DNA of 64,000 nucleotides. Source: JAWHQP01 sp032586195. Lineage in GTDB: Bacteria; Pseudomonadota; Gammaproteobacteria; Enterobacterales; Pasteurellaceae. The stretch is taken from assembly GCA_032586195.1 (NCBI GenBank), contig JAWHQP010000010.1:1-64000 (forward strand), given 5' to 3'. The stretch's first letter is position 1, and the number at the start of each line of letters is the position of its first letter. Under the pieces are notes generated by a model. It was not told where the DNA came from. It was given only the letters and a program-made list of their open reading frames with translations, and ran no database searches. Positions 35,573 to 44,418 of this stretch are shown piece by piece. A program made the position numbers and the translations under genes.

Positions 35573-36484
35573 TTACGATAAGAACAATGCCGCCGCGCCG
35601 CGCACACCGCCCGAATCGCCGTATTTGGCTTTTTTAATAACGGGCACTTTGGCTGTTCGCATCAGATGTTTCGGCAAGGCCTTTGGTAGCGCTTCGTACA
35701 AATAATCAAAATTGGATAAGCCGCCGCCGAGCACCATTAGATAGGGATCTAAAACCGTAATAATATTACCGATGGAAATCGCGCAAAGTTCGACAAAAAT
35801 ACCGACAAACCGCACCGCACTTTCATCATTGGCATAGAACGCGGCGATAATTTCTTTGGCGGAAAGCGGTTTCCTCTCCAGATCCCGATAGAGCATTTCA
35901 AAGCCGCGTCCGGAAAGATAAGTGTCCAGGCAGGCGCGATTGCCGCAACCGCATTCATAAATCGGAGCCTTATCCCAGCCAAGTAATTTCAACGCATGGT
36001 AGTTCAGCTGTAAATGGCCGAGCTCACCCGCCATACCGGTTTGCCCCGAATAAATTTTACCGTTGAACACCATGCCGCCGCCAAACCCCGTACCGAGAAT
36101 CAAACCGAGCACGGCGGGATATTGCTGATTTTCTTCATCCCACGCCTCGGATAAGGCGAAACAGTTAGCGTCATTTTCCGCCCGCACTTCACGGTTTAAG
36201 CGTTCGGATAAATCCTTGAGGATGGGTTTATTATCCGCCACCCGAATATTGGTGATTTCCGCAATTCCCGTTTCGCGATTGACAAACCCCGGCAAACCTA
36301 AACCCACCGACCCCTTACAGCCGAATTTGGCATCCGCTTTTTTGACGAGATTAACAATGGTGTCCAGCCATGTTTCGTAGCTGTCTTTCGGCGTATCTAC
36401 CCGTTCACTATATTGTTTTTCCAGCTTTTCATTGAATACGGCTAGCTCAATTTTTGTGCCGCCAATGTCAAATCCATACAGCAT
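35573..36484 (-). CDS. nagK: N-acetyl-D-glucosamine kinase
   Basis: A ROK-family sugar kinase. The 303-residue protein begins MLYGFDIGGTKIELAVF with the ATP motif, has the NDANCFALSEAWDEE catalytic Asp segment, GLILGTGFGGG and the ROK zinc motif CGCGNRACLDTYLSG. It follows E. coli NagK closely throughout. Start at 36484 chosen for AGGAG; 7 further codons upstream lack support. It follows pgpB by 33 bases. One USS (35814-35822) lies inside. Confidence 0.92.
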   Translation of the reverse strand: MLYGFDIGGTKIELAVFNEKLEKQYSERVDTPKDSYETWLDTIVNLVKKADAKFGCKGSVGLGLPGFVNRETGIAEITNIRVADNKPILKDLSERLNREVRAENDANCFALSEAWDEENQQYPAVLGLILGTGFGGGMVFNGKIYSGQTGMAGELGHLQLNYHALKLLGWDKAPIYECGCGNRACLDTYLSGRGFEMLYRDLERKPLSAKEIIAAFYANDESAVRFVGIFVELCAISIGNIITVLDPYLMVLGGGLSNFDYLYEALPKALPKHLMRTAKVPVIKKAKYGDSGGVRGAAALFLS

Positions 36485-36517
36485 ATATATTCTCCTATTG
36501 AACAAATGCCGCTTATT

Positions 36518-37261
36518 TTAACGGCATCTCGGGTGAAATTCTTTGAAGAAGATCGTTTTTTTCTGTAAAAAAACAAAAAGCGGACAATAAATCAACCAGG
36601 CGATTAACGTACTGACGAATAAATCAATCGGATTATGCATGCCTAACCGTAGTCGGCTGACCAGCATTAACACCGCCCATACCGTAAGCACGGCGATAAT
36701 GGCTTTTGTTTTAAGGGAGTTGCTGCCGAAAAGCTGACTGAACCCTACAGCCAACAATAACCAACCGGCGGCAAAAATCGAATGTCCTGACGGGAATGAG
36801 TAACTCACTTCATCTTCGCGGTGCTGAACCAGCCATGACGGAACTTTGCCATGCCGGGCATAATAATTTGCCACCATCATCGCACGATCAGCTTTAGACT
36901 GGGCATAAAAATATTCGGTGGAAATCCGGCTGTTTTCCGTCAGTTCGACCACATAAGGACGAGGTTCGGCAAAGACAGCTTTCAAACCGTTTTTTATGCC
37001 TTGGGTAACCACTACCGACAATGCCATAATAATAACGCCTATCACCCATTGATAACGTTTCGGAAAAATTGGTGCAAGCAAGAGGGCAAACAGACCGCAA
37101 GTGATAATCGCATAAGGAATGCTGCCCGTTTCCGTCAGCCAGTAAAGGAAATGATCAAATGCGGTCAAAGAACCGTCACCCTGCCAGTACCAACCTGAAA
37201 TCCATACAAAAAAAGGGACAAGACAAAGTAAAAAAGTATATAATGACAAGCGTTTTAGCAT
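36518..37261 (-). CDS. pgpB: PAP2-family phosphatidylglycerophosphatase B
   Basis: An inner-membrane lipid phosphatase. The 247 residues have about six membrane helices and the three PAP2 motifs: KNGLKAVFAEPRPYV (KxxxxxxRP type), YSFPSGHSIFAAGW (PSGH) and SRLRLGMHNPIDLFVS (SRxxxxxHxxxD). Acts on phosphatidylglycerophosphate and undecaprenyl pyrophosphate in E. coli. Divergent from ribA. Confidence 0.9.
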   Translation of the reverse strand: MLKRLSLYTFLLCLVPFFVWISGWYWQGDGSLTAFDHFLYWLTETGSIPYAIITCGLFALLLAPIFPKRYQWVIGVIIMALSVVVTQGIKNGLKAVFAEPRPYVVELTENSRISTEYFYAQSKADRAMMVANYYARHGKVPSWLVQHREDEVSYSFPSGHSIFAAGWLLLAVGFSQLFGSNSLKTKAIIAVLTVWAVLMLVSRLRLGMHNPIDLFVSTLIAWLIYCPLFVFLQKKTIFFKEFHPRCR

Positions 37262-37330
37262 AGTTAATTCCGATAAGATTGAAATTACAATATCTTAACA
37301 TGGAAATAAAAAAGAATTAAGGACGACTTT

Positions 37331-37990
37331 ATGAGTAAGATTCAGTTAGTGACTGAAGCAAAATTACCCACGGAATACGGTATTTTCCGCATTGTCGGAT
37401 TTGAATTTCCCGACAGTAAAAAGGAACACGTCGCTCTGGTGATGGGCGATATTTCCGACTCGGAACACAACCCTGTGCTGGCTCGTATTCATTCCGAATG
37501 CTTAACTGGCGATGCTTTGCACAGTTTAAAATGCGATTGCGGTTTCCAGCTTGCCACCGCTCTGCGTCAAATCAGCGAAGAAGGCCGCGGCATACTGATT
37601 TATCATCGTGAAGAAGGGCGCGGCATTGGTTTGATCAATAAAATCCGAGCTTATTCATTACAGGATCAGGGCATGGATACCATTGAAGCAAACCTCGCGC
37701 TCGGTTTTAAAGCGGATGAACGCGATTTCAGCGTCTGTGCCGATATTTTTGAATTACTCGGTGTGAAAAAAGTGCGTTTGCTTACCAACAATCCTGAAAA
37801 AATTGAAACCATGAAAGCGGCGGGTATCAACGTGGTGGAACGCATCCCGCTTAATGTAGGCGAAAATCGCTACAACACAGGTTATTTAGACACTAAAGCG
37901 AAAAAAATGGGGCATTACATCGTACACGATAAAGAGAAGCACTTCCTTGATTGCCCATATTGCCAAGCGGAAATCCCGCAAGGAAAATAG
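37331..37990 (+). CDS. ribA: GTP cyclohydrolase II
   Basis: First step of riboflavin synthesis. The 219 residues have the RIHSECLTGDALHSLKCDCG zinc/active-site stretch (three Cys), the YHREEGRGIGL motif and the RLLTNNPEKIETMKAAGI C-terminal segment. It is a single-domain protein, not the RibBA fusion. AAGGA precedes the ATG. No FMN riboswitch is visible in the short leader. Confidence 0.96.
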   Translation: MSKIQLVTEAKLPTEYGIFRIVGFEFPDSKKEHVALVMGDISDSEHNPVLARIHSECLTGDALHSLKCDCGFQLATALRQISEEGRGILIYHREEGRGIGLINKIRAYSLQDQGMDTIEANLALGFKADERDFSVCADIFELLGVKKVRLLTNNPEKIETMKAAGINVVERIPLNVGENRYNTGYLDTKAKKMGHYIVHDKEKHFLDCPYCQAEIPQGK

Positions 37991-37997
37991 ATTACCA

Positions 37998-38028
37998 TCC
38001 AACCGCGCCAGCCTCGCTGCCGGTTGGA
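37998..38028. terminator. Hairpin between convergent ribA and uvrB
   Basis: TCCAACCG (37998-38005) pairs with CGGTTGGA (38021-38028), and CAGC/GCTG can pair inside the loop. There is no strong T-tract, so strength is uncertain. Confidence 0.5.
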
Positions 38029-38037
38029 ATTGTCATT

Positions 38038-40074
38038 TTATCCCTTCTGTATAAAGCCTTCCCGCAACTGATGAATCTGATCACGCAACGCCGCCGCCTG
38101 TTCAAACTCAAGATCCTGAGCGGCTTTGTACATTTGTTGTTCCAGCTGTTTGATTTGCTTTTGCAGCGCCTTCGGATCAGACGGAATCTCGTAAGCCGCC
38201 ATCGGTTCGGCCACTGTTTTCGTACGTTGTTTATGACGGGATTTGTTTGTCGCACCCTGCCCGATATCCAGTAATTCACCCACTTTTTTATTCAACGCCT
38301 GCGGCACAATACTATGAGTCTCGTTGTACTTCATTTGTTTTTCACGGCGACGGTTGGTTTCGGTGATAGCCTTTTGTATGGAATGGGTGACGGTATCCGC
38401 ATAAAGAATGGCTTTCCCCTTCAGGTTACGGGCGGCACGGCCGATAGTTTGAATCAACGAACGTTCCGAACGCAGGAAGCCTTCTTTATCCGCATCCAGA
38501 ATCGCCACCAAGGAAACCTCCGGAATATCCAGCCCTTCACGCAGCAGGTTAATCCCGACCAGTACATCAAATTCGCCCAAACGCAGATCCCGGATAATTT
38601 CCACTCGTTCCACGGTATCAATATCCGAATGCAAATAACGCACCCGCACACCGTGCTCTTCCAGATAATCGGTAAGGTCTTCCGCCATACGCTTGGTTAG
38701 GGTCGTCACCAGCACGCGTTCATTCCGTTCGGCACGCTGACGAGCCTCGGACAGCAAATCGTCCACCTGAACCGCCACGGGACGGATTTCAATTTCAGGA
38801 TCAAGTAATCCCGTCGGGCGCACAACCTGATCGATAATTTCGTCACCGGAATGCTCCAGTTCATAAGGGCCCGGTGTGGCGGAAACATAAATGGTCTGCG
38901 GCGCGAGACGTTCAAATTCTTCAAATCGAAGCGGACGGTTATCCAAAGCGGACGGCAAACGGAAACCGTATTCCACTAGCGTTTCCTTACGTGACCGGTC
39001 GCCACGATACATACCGCCGATTTGCGGCACGGTGACATGAGATTCATCAATAACCAGCAAAGCGTCGGACGGCATATAATCAAACAAAGTCGGCGGCGGT
39101 TCGCCTTCATTACGCCCGGACAAATAACGGGAATAGTTTTCAATGCCCGAGCAATAACCGAGCTCATTCATCATTTCAATATCAAATTGAGTACGTTGGG
39201 TAATACGCTGTTCTTCCAGTAATTTATTATTGTCGAGAAAAAATTGACGGCGTTCCGCCAGTTCCGATTTAATTTTTTCAATAGAATCTAAAATACGTTC
39301 ACGCGGCGTAACATAGTGGGTTTTCGGATAAACGGTAAAGCGCGGCACGTTGCCGAAGCTGGTACCCGTCAGCGGATCAAACAAGCTTAGGCGTTCGATT
39401 TCTTCATCAAACAATTCAATACGCACGGCACGATCATCACTTTCCGCCGGAAAAATATCGATTACCTCGCCCCGCACACGAAAGGTACCGCGCTGAAAAG
39501 CCTGATCATTGCGGGTGTATTGCAGCTCTGCCAATCTTGCCAGAATCTGCCGCTGATCAACAATCGCCCCCTGCTGTAAATGCAGCATCATTTTCAAGTA
39601 ACTGTCCGGATCACCCAAACCGTAAATAGCCGACACGGAAGCCACTACAATAGTATCCCGACGTTCAAGAAAAGACTTGGTTGCCGATAAGCGCATTTGT
39701 TCAATCTGATCATTAACGGACGCGTCCTTTTCAATAAATGTATCGCTGCTCGGCACATAAGCCTCGGGTTGATAATAATCATAATAAGACACGAAATATT
39801 CCACCGCATTTTCAGGAAAAAATGCTTTCATTTCCGCATACAACTGAGCTGCCAGGGTTTTATTGGGTGCCAGCAGCATGGCTGGGCGATTTAATTTGGC
39901 AATGACATTGGCAATGGTAAAGGTTTTACCCGAACCCGTTACCCCGAGCAAAGTCTGATGTGCCAAACCGTCATTGAGATTTTCCGTAAGTTTTTCAATC
40001 GCCTGAGGCTGATCGCCCGAAGGCTGAAATTCGGAATGAAGAATAAAGGGCTTACTGTTAATTCTATGTGACAT
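38038..40074 (-). CDS. uvrB: Excinuclease ABC subunit B
   Basis: The helicase-like damage-verification subunit of nucleotide excision repair. The 678 residues show Walker A GVTGSGKT (44-51), the beta-hairpin YYDYYQPEAYVP (about 94-105), the DEAD-like VIDESHVTVPQ, RAARNLKGKAILYAD (motif VI) and a C-terminal UVR motif (about 638-673) that binds UvrC. No LexA box was recognised upstream, but two inverted DnaA boxes lie about 260 bases upstream. Confidence 0.97.
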   Translation of the reverse strand: MSHRINSKPFILHSEFQPSGDQPQAIEKLTENLNDGLAHQTLLGVTGSGKTFTIANVIAKLNRPAMLLAPNKTLAAQLYAEMKAFFPENAVEYFVSYYDYYQPEAYVPSSDTFIEKDASVNDQIEQMRLSATKSFLERRDTIVVASVSAIYGLGDPDSYLKMMLHLQQGAIVDQRQILARLAELQYTRNDQAFQRGTFRVRGEVIDIFPAESDDRAVRIELFDEEIERLSLFDPLTGTSFGNVPRFTVYPKTHYVTPRERILDSIEKIKSELAERRQFFLDNNKLLEEQRITQRTQFDIEMMNELGYCSGIENYSRYLSGRNEGEPPPTLFDYMPSDALLVIDESHVTVPQIGGMYRGDRSRKETLVEYGFRLPSALDNRPLRFEEFERLAPQTIYVSATPGPYELEHSGDEIIDQVVRPTGLLDPEIEIRPVAVQVDDLLSEARQRAERNERVLVTTLTKRMAEDLTDYLEEHGVRVRYLHSDIDTVERVEIIRDLRLGEFDVLVGINLLREGLDIPEVSLVAILDADKEGFLRSERSLIQTIGRAARNLKGKAILYADTVTHSIQKAITETNRRREKQMKYNETHSIVPQALNKKVGELLDIGQGATNKSRHKQRTKTVAEPMAAYEIPSDPKALQKQIKQLEQQMYKAAQDLEFEQAAALRDQIHQLREGFIQKG

Positions 40075-40337
40075 GTTTTTTTACAGCCGGTTACATTTTA
40101 AGACGGGCGTTATTTTAACATAATTTTTTGATCGATTCGGCAGATAAAATTGTAAGTTTTACACAGACTTATATTTGTCAAGAGAATTTCTTCACAAAAA
40201 TAAAAAATTTTTACTGGAAAAATCATAACCAATTGATAAATAAAGCAATGTTATTTTACAACCAATTTAAAAGCAAGATTTAACCAGCCCTTATTTTATC
40301 AGTGCTGAAACGGGTTTTCAGAGATAAACTCACAGAC

Positions 40338-40360
40338 TTATCCACAGCTTTTGTGGATAG
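40338..40360. promoter_or_regulatory. Two inverted DnaA boxes
   Basis: TTATCCACA (40338-40346) is the exact consensus DnaA box; TGTGGATAG (40352-40360) is the inverted one-mismatch copy, 5 bases apart. They also form a stem. They lie upstream of uvrB, a gene for which DnaA control has been described in E. coli, and upstream of tRNA-Asn. Confidence 0.65.
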
Positions 40361-40402
40361 AAAAATCCGGCTCTTCTTTACATAATTTTACCTTATTCCC
40401 TG

Positions 40403-40431
40403 TTGACAAGTTTTTAAATACTCTTTAAAAT
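40403..40431 (+). promoter_or_regulatory. Promoter of the tRNA-Asn gene
   Basis: A perfect -35 TTGACA (40403-40408), 17-base spacer and -10 TAAAAT (40426-40431), followed by a GC-rich discriminator CCGCGACC typical of stable-RNA promoters under stringent control. Confidence 0.85.
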
Positions 40432-40474
40432 CCGCGACCAATTTACTGCATGCACTAATGTGATACTAAATTAT

Positions 40475-40550
40475 TCCTCCTTAGTTCAGTCGGTAGAACG
40501 GCGGACTGTTAATCCGTATGTCGCTGGTTCAAGTCCAGCAGGAGGAGCCA
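40475..40550 (+). tRNA. tRNA-Asn (anticodon GTT)
   Basis: A 76-nt cloverleaf with encoded CCA: acceptor TCCTCCT/AGGAGGA, D-loop AGTCGGTA, anticodon stem GCGGA/TCCGT with loop CTGTTAA (anticodon GTT at 40508-40510), T stem GCTGG/CCAGC with TTCAAGT loop. A strong promoter precedes and a terminator follows. Confidence 0.97.
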
Positions 40551-40625
40551 TTTCTCTTTTGGTTTACTTTTATTTGTCTCCTTTTATAAAAGTGTATGTA
40601 ATGTACTAGGCCAAAAGATTTTTTT

Positions 40626-40652
40626 GCCCGCGTTATGCGGGCTTTTGTTTTT
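40626..40652 (+). terminator. Terminator of the tRNA-Asn transcript
   Basis: GCCCGC (40626-40631) pairs with GCGGGC (40637-40642) over a GTTAT loop, followed by TTTTGTTTTT. Confidence 0.9.
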
Positions 40653-40699
40653 ATAAACAATCTATTATACTTCCCCACTCCAATACTTGAGGATTAAAT

Positions 40700-41671
40700 A
40701 TGCTGTTTCCCTCTCTCGCCATTATAGGCGGACTCCTGCTGCTTATCTGGTCGGCCGATCGTTTCATTGACGGTGCCGCCGCCACCGCTCGTCACGCCGG
40801 TATGCCGCAATTATTAATCGGCATTATCATCATCGGCTTCGGTACCTCCGCACCCGAAATGATTGTATCCGCTCTTTCCGCCTTAAACGGCTCGCCAGGT
40901 ATCGCGCTGGGAAACGCCTACGGTTCAAATATTACCAATATCGGCTTAATTCTCGGTTTAACCGCGTTCATCACTCCCTTGACGGTAAACTCTCAGGTGT
41001 TAAAACAAGAATTACCGATACTGATTTTAATCACGATCCTTTCCGCCTGTTTAATCTACGACGGCGCCGTTTCCCGGGCGGACGCCATTATTTTACTTGC
41101 GGTATTCAGCGTTTACATGGCCTGGACAATCTATCAGGGAGTAAGAAATAAAAACGATACTCTCGCGGCGGATATTCAGCAAGAACTCCGCAATCAGCCA
41201 TACATGCCCATGACGAAAGCGATTTTATGGGTTATTGTCGGATTACTGCTATTAATGGCAAGTTCACAGCTATTGGTCTGGGGAGCGGTCGAAGTCGCTC
41301 GTTACTTCGGCGTCAGTGATTTAGTGATCGGCTTAACCATTGTAGCCATCGGTACATCATTACCCGAACTCGCTTCATCCGTTATCGCGGCACGCAAAAA
41401 TGAAGTCGATTTGGCGGTAGGCAATATTATCGGTTCTAATTTATTTAATACCCTTGCCGTGGTAGGTATCGCCGGCGTGATTTCTCCCATGCAGGCGGGT
41501 CCCGAAGTATTTTCGCGGGATGTGTCGGTTATGCTGACGCTCACCGTGGCATTACTCTTATTCGGTTACGGGTTCGGCGGCAGGCAGGGCAAATTAGGGC
41601 GCTCAAAAGGCTTTATTTTTTTACTGATCTATTTTGGCTATAACCTTTATTTATTCCGAACGGCAATCTGA
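40700..41671 (+). CDS. yrbG: Calcium/sodium antiporter-family protein (YrbG-like)
   Basis: The 323-residue inner-membrane protein has about ten membrane helices and the two inverted alpha repeats of the CaCA superfamily: GFGTSAPEMIVSALSA (about 46-61) and AIGTSLPELASSVIAA (about 211-226), each followed by a GN..GSN motif (ALGNAYGSNITNIG, AVGNIIGSNLFNT). GAGG precedes the ATG. The transported ion in vivo is not certain for YrbG proteins. Confidence 0.9.
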   Translation: MLFPSLAIIGGLLLLIWSADRFIDGAAATARHAGMPQLLIGIIIIGFGTSAPEMIVSALSALNGSPGIALGNAYGSNITNIGLILGLTAFITPLTVNSQVLKQELPILILITILSACLIYDGAVSRADAIILLAVFSVYMAWTIYQGVRNKNDTLAADIQQELRNQPYMPMTKAILWVIVGLLLLMASSQLLVWGAVEVARYFGVSDLVIGLTIVAIGTSLPELASSVIAARKNEVDLAVGNIIGSNLFNTLAVVGIAGVISPMQAGPEVFSRDVSVMLTLTVALLLFGYGFGGRQGKLGRSKGFIFLLIYFGYNLYLFRTAI

Positions 41672-41683
41672 TTTCTCACCTAA

Positions 41684-41692
41684 AAGTGCGGT
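41684..41692 (+). repeat. DNA uptake signal (USS), extended form
   Basis: Exact AAGTGCGGT followed by GCTGAAAAAGGATTTTTT, just after the yrbG stop. The GAG of the downstream block is replaced by GGA here. Confidence 0.85.
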
Positions 41693-41763
41693 GCTGAAAA
41701 AGGATTTTTTACATACTGAATAAAAAACTGATATCGGCCGGATACAAGCTTATTCACCTATCT

Positions 41764-41788
41764 AAAAAAACTCCCTTAAAAAGGGAGT
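41764..41788 (-). terminator. Terminator after the Met/His-rich membrane protein gene
   Basis: ACTCCCTT (41770-41777) and AAGGGAGT (41781-41788) form an 8-bp stem. On the minus strand a run of seven T follows. Confidence 0.85.
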
Positions 41789-41816
41789 GTAAAAAAGGAA
41801 TTGTACTATTTTTAAG

Positions 41817-42446
41817 CTATTCATTGCCATTCGGCATACTGGAATGATCCATGTCTGACGGTGTCGTATTATGCTGCGTCTGATGTTGGTCCTGCATGTG
41901 TGAATGATCCGTCGTGCCGTGATTCATTTGGTCGGGATTCATTGGAGCCTGCTGCATCATGCCATTATGCTGCATCGGCATATCCGTTTGTTCACCGGTC
42001 CAGCCCGGATTTGCCATACCGAAAATCATGGCCAAGTGTCCGATTATCAAATATATCACCAGCAAAATAACATGAACGCGAAGTTTTTCCTGTTCGCTTT
42101 TCCGTTTGCCCCAAAGATTCAACTCCAATCCCAGCAAAGCGATTAACGGCAAGACCGCCAAGATCAACGCTCCGATAGAGCCGTAATCCAGCCAGCCGTA
42201 CCATTGATGAATGGTCGGTAATACGGCAATTAGGATATAAAGGGTTAAAACGATGTAATAAAGCACGAGGAAAATACCCAAGCCTTTATTCCAGCGTTTC
42301 CAGGCGGAATCCGTTTTATAACGATAGAACAGTGAGAAGAATTCTGTTGCAATCAAAGCTTCCGCCACTAACATGGGCACCGCCATGATTAAAATCAAAT
42401 GCCACGGTGACATGCCGAGCAAGCCCATATAATGTGTCATCATCAT
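41817..42446 (-). CDS. Membrane protein with Met/His/Asp-rich C-terminal tail, function unknown
   Basis: The 209 residues form four hydrophobic helices (about 12-40, 52-76, 86-108, 123-143) and then a hydrophilic tail of about 60 residues dominated by Met, His, Gln and Asp (for instance DMPMQHNGMMQQAPMNPDQ, TTDHSHMQDQHQTQH). Met- and His-rich tails bind copper or other soft metals in several families (CopC/PcoE-like), so metal handling is a reasonable guess. I do not recognise the family. It is a single gene with its own terminator, near but not in the mod operon. The start could be any of three consecutive Met codons. Confidence 0.75.
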   Translation of the reverse strand: MMMTHYMGLLGMSPWHLILIMAVPMLVAEALIATEFFSLFYRYKTDSAWKRWNKGLGIFLVLYYIVLTLYILIAVLPTIHQWYGWLDYGSIGALILAVLPLIALLGLELNLWGKRKSEQEKLRVHVILLVIYLIIGHLAMIFGMANPGWTGEQTDMPMQHNGMMQQAPMNPDQMNHGTTDHSHMQDQHQTQHNTTPSDMDHSSMPNGNE

Positions 42447-42572
42447 AGTCTTTTCTCCGAATTATTTTATCATTAAGCTTCCCCCGAACGGGGAACGAAC
42501 GGCATTGTATTCCTTCCCCTAAGGGGAAGGTCAACGGTAAAAATAAGAGAAAAGAACGGATTGAGGAATGTT

Positions 42573-43634
42573 CTATAAAATGGAAACCGCCTTAATTTGA
42601 GCATACACCGACTGCCCCGTTTCAAGCTGCAGTTCTTCCTGAGCCCACAAACTAATTTTTGCCCAAAACTCGTAATTTCCGCACCGCACTTTGACATCAG
42701 CATGCTCGCGAGCTGTCTCAACGCCAATCACGCTGACCGGTAGAATATTGCGTACACTGGTATGTTCGGGCAGAGTGAGGCTGATAGCCACATCAGAGCT
42801 TTGAATACACAGCCGTATCGGTTGCCCGACCGGCGCATCCAGCAATTTAACCCACAAGGGCCGTTCCGCGAGGTTTAACGCCGTCATGGCATAGTGTTCA
42901 TGCTGCAATAAAATCGGCAAAGTCAGCACCGCACTTTTCTCCTGCCGAGTTTGCCACGGGGTGAATAGCGGGTTCTGCCAAATACGTTCCAAATCGTCAT
43001 ACGCTTTCACTTTGCCGTCATCCAGCAGCACGACGCGTTCCGCCAGCCGTAACAGTTCATCAATGCTGTGGGTCACATACAGAATCGGGATTTGAATTTG
43101 TCGTGAGAGTTTTTCCAAATAGTTGAGCAGCTCCCGTTTACGCGGTAAATCCAAGGCCGATAAGGGTTCGTCCATTAACAGCATTTCAGGCTGGGTAAGT
43201 AACGCCCGACCGATAGCGACTCGCTGTTTTTCACCGCCCGACAGCGTGATCGGATAACGTTGCAGCAGATGATCGATACCGAGCAACCCCACAATCCGCT
43301 CAAATTCCGATTGCTGAAAATGACCTCGTTTTATTCCGTAGCATAAGTTCCCTTTCACATTATAATGAGGAAACAAACGGGCATCCTGAAACACATAGCC
43401 GATATGACGTTTATGCGGAGCGAGGTTTACGCCGGTTTGAGTGTCCACCAGCGTACGCTCGTTCAGACAAATTCGCCCTTCATCAGGTTTAAGTAAACCG
43501 CTGACAAAATTAATTAACGAGGATTTACCCGAACCCGACAAGCCGAAAATACCTGTAATACCTTGGCTTGGAATATCCAGCCGGGCTTCAAAGGCCAGCT
43601 GCCCGAGCTGCTTTTTCACCTTAATTTCTAACAT
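42573..43634 (-). CDS. modC: Molybdate ABC transporter ATP-binding protein
   Basis: The 353-residue ATPase shows Walker A GLSGSGKSS (31-39), the Q-loop, ABC signature LSGGEKQRVAIGRAL, Walker B LLMDEPLSALD and a C-terminal TOBE/Mop molybdate-sensing domain (about 290-350). The ATG lies within the modB 3' end (14-base overlap). Two exact USS cores (42683, 42928) are embedded in the coding sequence. Confidence 0.95.
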   Translation of the reverse strand: MLEIKVKKQLGQLAFEARLDIPSQGITGIFGLSGSGKSSLINFVSGLLKPDEGRICLNERTLVDTQTGVNLAPHKRHIGYVFQDARLFPHYNVKGNLCYGIKRGHFQQSEFERIVGLLGIDHLLQRYPITLSGGEKQRVAIGRALLTQPEMLLMDEPLSALDLPRKRELLNYLEKLSRQIQIPILYVTHSIDELLRLAERVVLLDDGKVKAYDDLERIWQNPLFTPWQTRQEKSAVLTLPILLQHEHYAMTALNLAERPLWVKLLDAPVGQPIRLCIQSSDVAISLTLPEHTSVRNILPVSVIGVETAREHADVKVRCGNYEFWAKISLWAQEELQLETGQSVYAQIKAVSIL

Positions 43635-44349
43635 CCGTCTGTCCTAATTTTTGTTGTGTCCGACGCGCCAGCCATTCGGATAATAATAACGAAATCAACG
43701 AAATAATGATCGCGATTAAACATAAACGGGCGGCCGAACTTTCCGCTCCCGGCGTTTCAATAAACGAATACATGGCAAGCGGAATGGTTTGTGTCACGTT
43801 GGGAATATTGGAAACAAAGGTAATGGTTGAACCGAACTCACCAAGAGAACGGGCAAACCCTAAGATTACACCGGCCAAAATACCGGGCAGGGAAAGCGGC
43901 AGCGTTATAGTGAAAAAAACCCGCAAGGATGACGCACCCAATGTGCGTGCCGCTTGTTCCAGCCTGAAATCCACACTTTCCAGCGCCAGCCGAATGGAAC
44001 GTACCACCAGCGGAAACGCCACCACCGCCGACGCCAAGGCCGCGCCATACCAGCTAAAGCCAAAGCTGAAGCCAAACCATTCCAGCAAATGGCGACCGAT
44101 AAACCCATTTCGTCCCATACTCACAAGCAACAGATAACCAACCACCACGGGCGGCAATACCAAAGGAAGATGAATAATTCCGTTCAGCACCGATTTGCCC
44201 CAGAAATCTTTACGGGCAAGGATCCATGCGGCGAGAACGGCAAACGGCAGACTACCGCTAATGGCCACAATCGCCACCTTGAGGCTCAAGGATATCGCAT
44301 CTATTTCTGCCTTGGAGAGATGAAAATAATCAATTATTGAAGTAAGCAT
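43621..44349 (-). CDS. modB: Molybdate ABC transporter permease
   Basis: The 242-residue inner-membrane protein has about five or six helices and the permease EAA-type loop (EQAARTLGASSLRVFFTITLPLS). Start at 44349 was chosen for GGAG and for family length; 20 extra upstream codons have no support. Its 3' end overlaps modC. Confidence 0.94.
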   Translation of the reverse strand: MLTSIIDYFHLSKAEIDAISLSLKVAIVAISGSLPFAVLAAWILARKDFWGKSVLNGIIHLPLVLPPVVVGYLLLVSMGRNGFIGRHLLEWFGFSFGFSWYGAALASAVVAFPLVVRSIRLALESVDFRLEQAARTLGASSLRVFFTITLPLSLPGILAGVILGFARSLGEFGSTITFVSNIPNVTQTIPLAMYSFIETPGAESSAARLCLIAIIISLISLLLSEWLARRTQQKLGQTDVRN

Positions 44350-44361
44350 AACAAAGCTCCA

Positions 44362-44384
44362 ACAAAAAGAGAGGCATAGCCTCC
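44362..44384 (-). terminator. Small hairpin between modA and modB
   Basis: GAGGC (44371-44375) pairs with GCCTC (44379-44383); on the minus strand TCTTTTTGTT follows. It may be an attenuator that makes the binding protein more abundant than the membrane parts. Confidence 0.45.
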
Positions 44385-44418
44385 CTTTATCGCTAATGCC
44401 GTATGGCACATATAAACC

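Larger units (their letters stand above)
40075..40474. other. 400-base region between uvrB and tRNA-Asn
   Basis: Very AT-rich, without any supported protein. It holds an inverted pair of DnaA boxes (40338-40360) and the tRNA promoter (40403-40431). uvrB promoter elements were not securely identified. Confidence 0.6.

Noticed and set aside
37262..37330. FMN riboswitch before ribA
   Set aside because: The leader is under 70 bases and shows none of the conserved RFN-element helices.
40075..40474. Possible replication origin because of DnaA boxes and AT-richness
   Set aside because: Only two boxes, no 13-mer array, and none of the usual origin neighbours (dnaA, dnaN, gidA, rpmH) are near.
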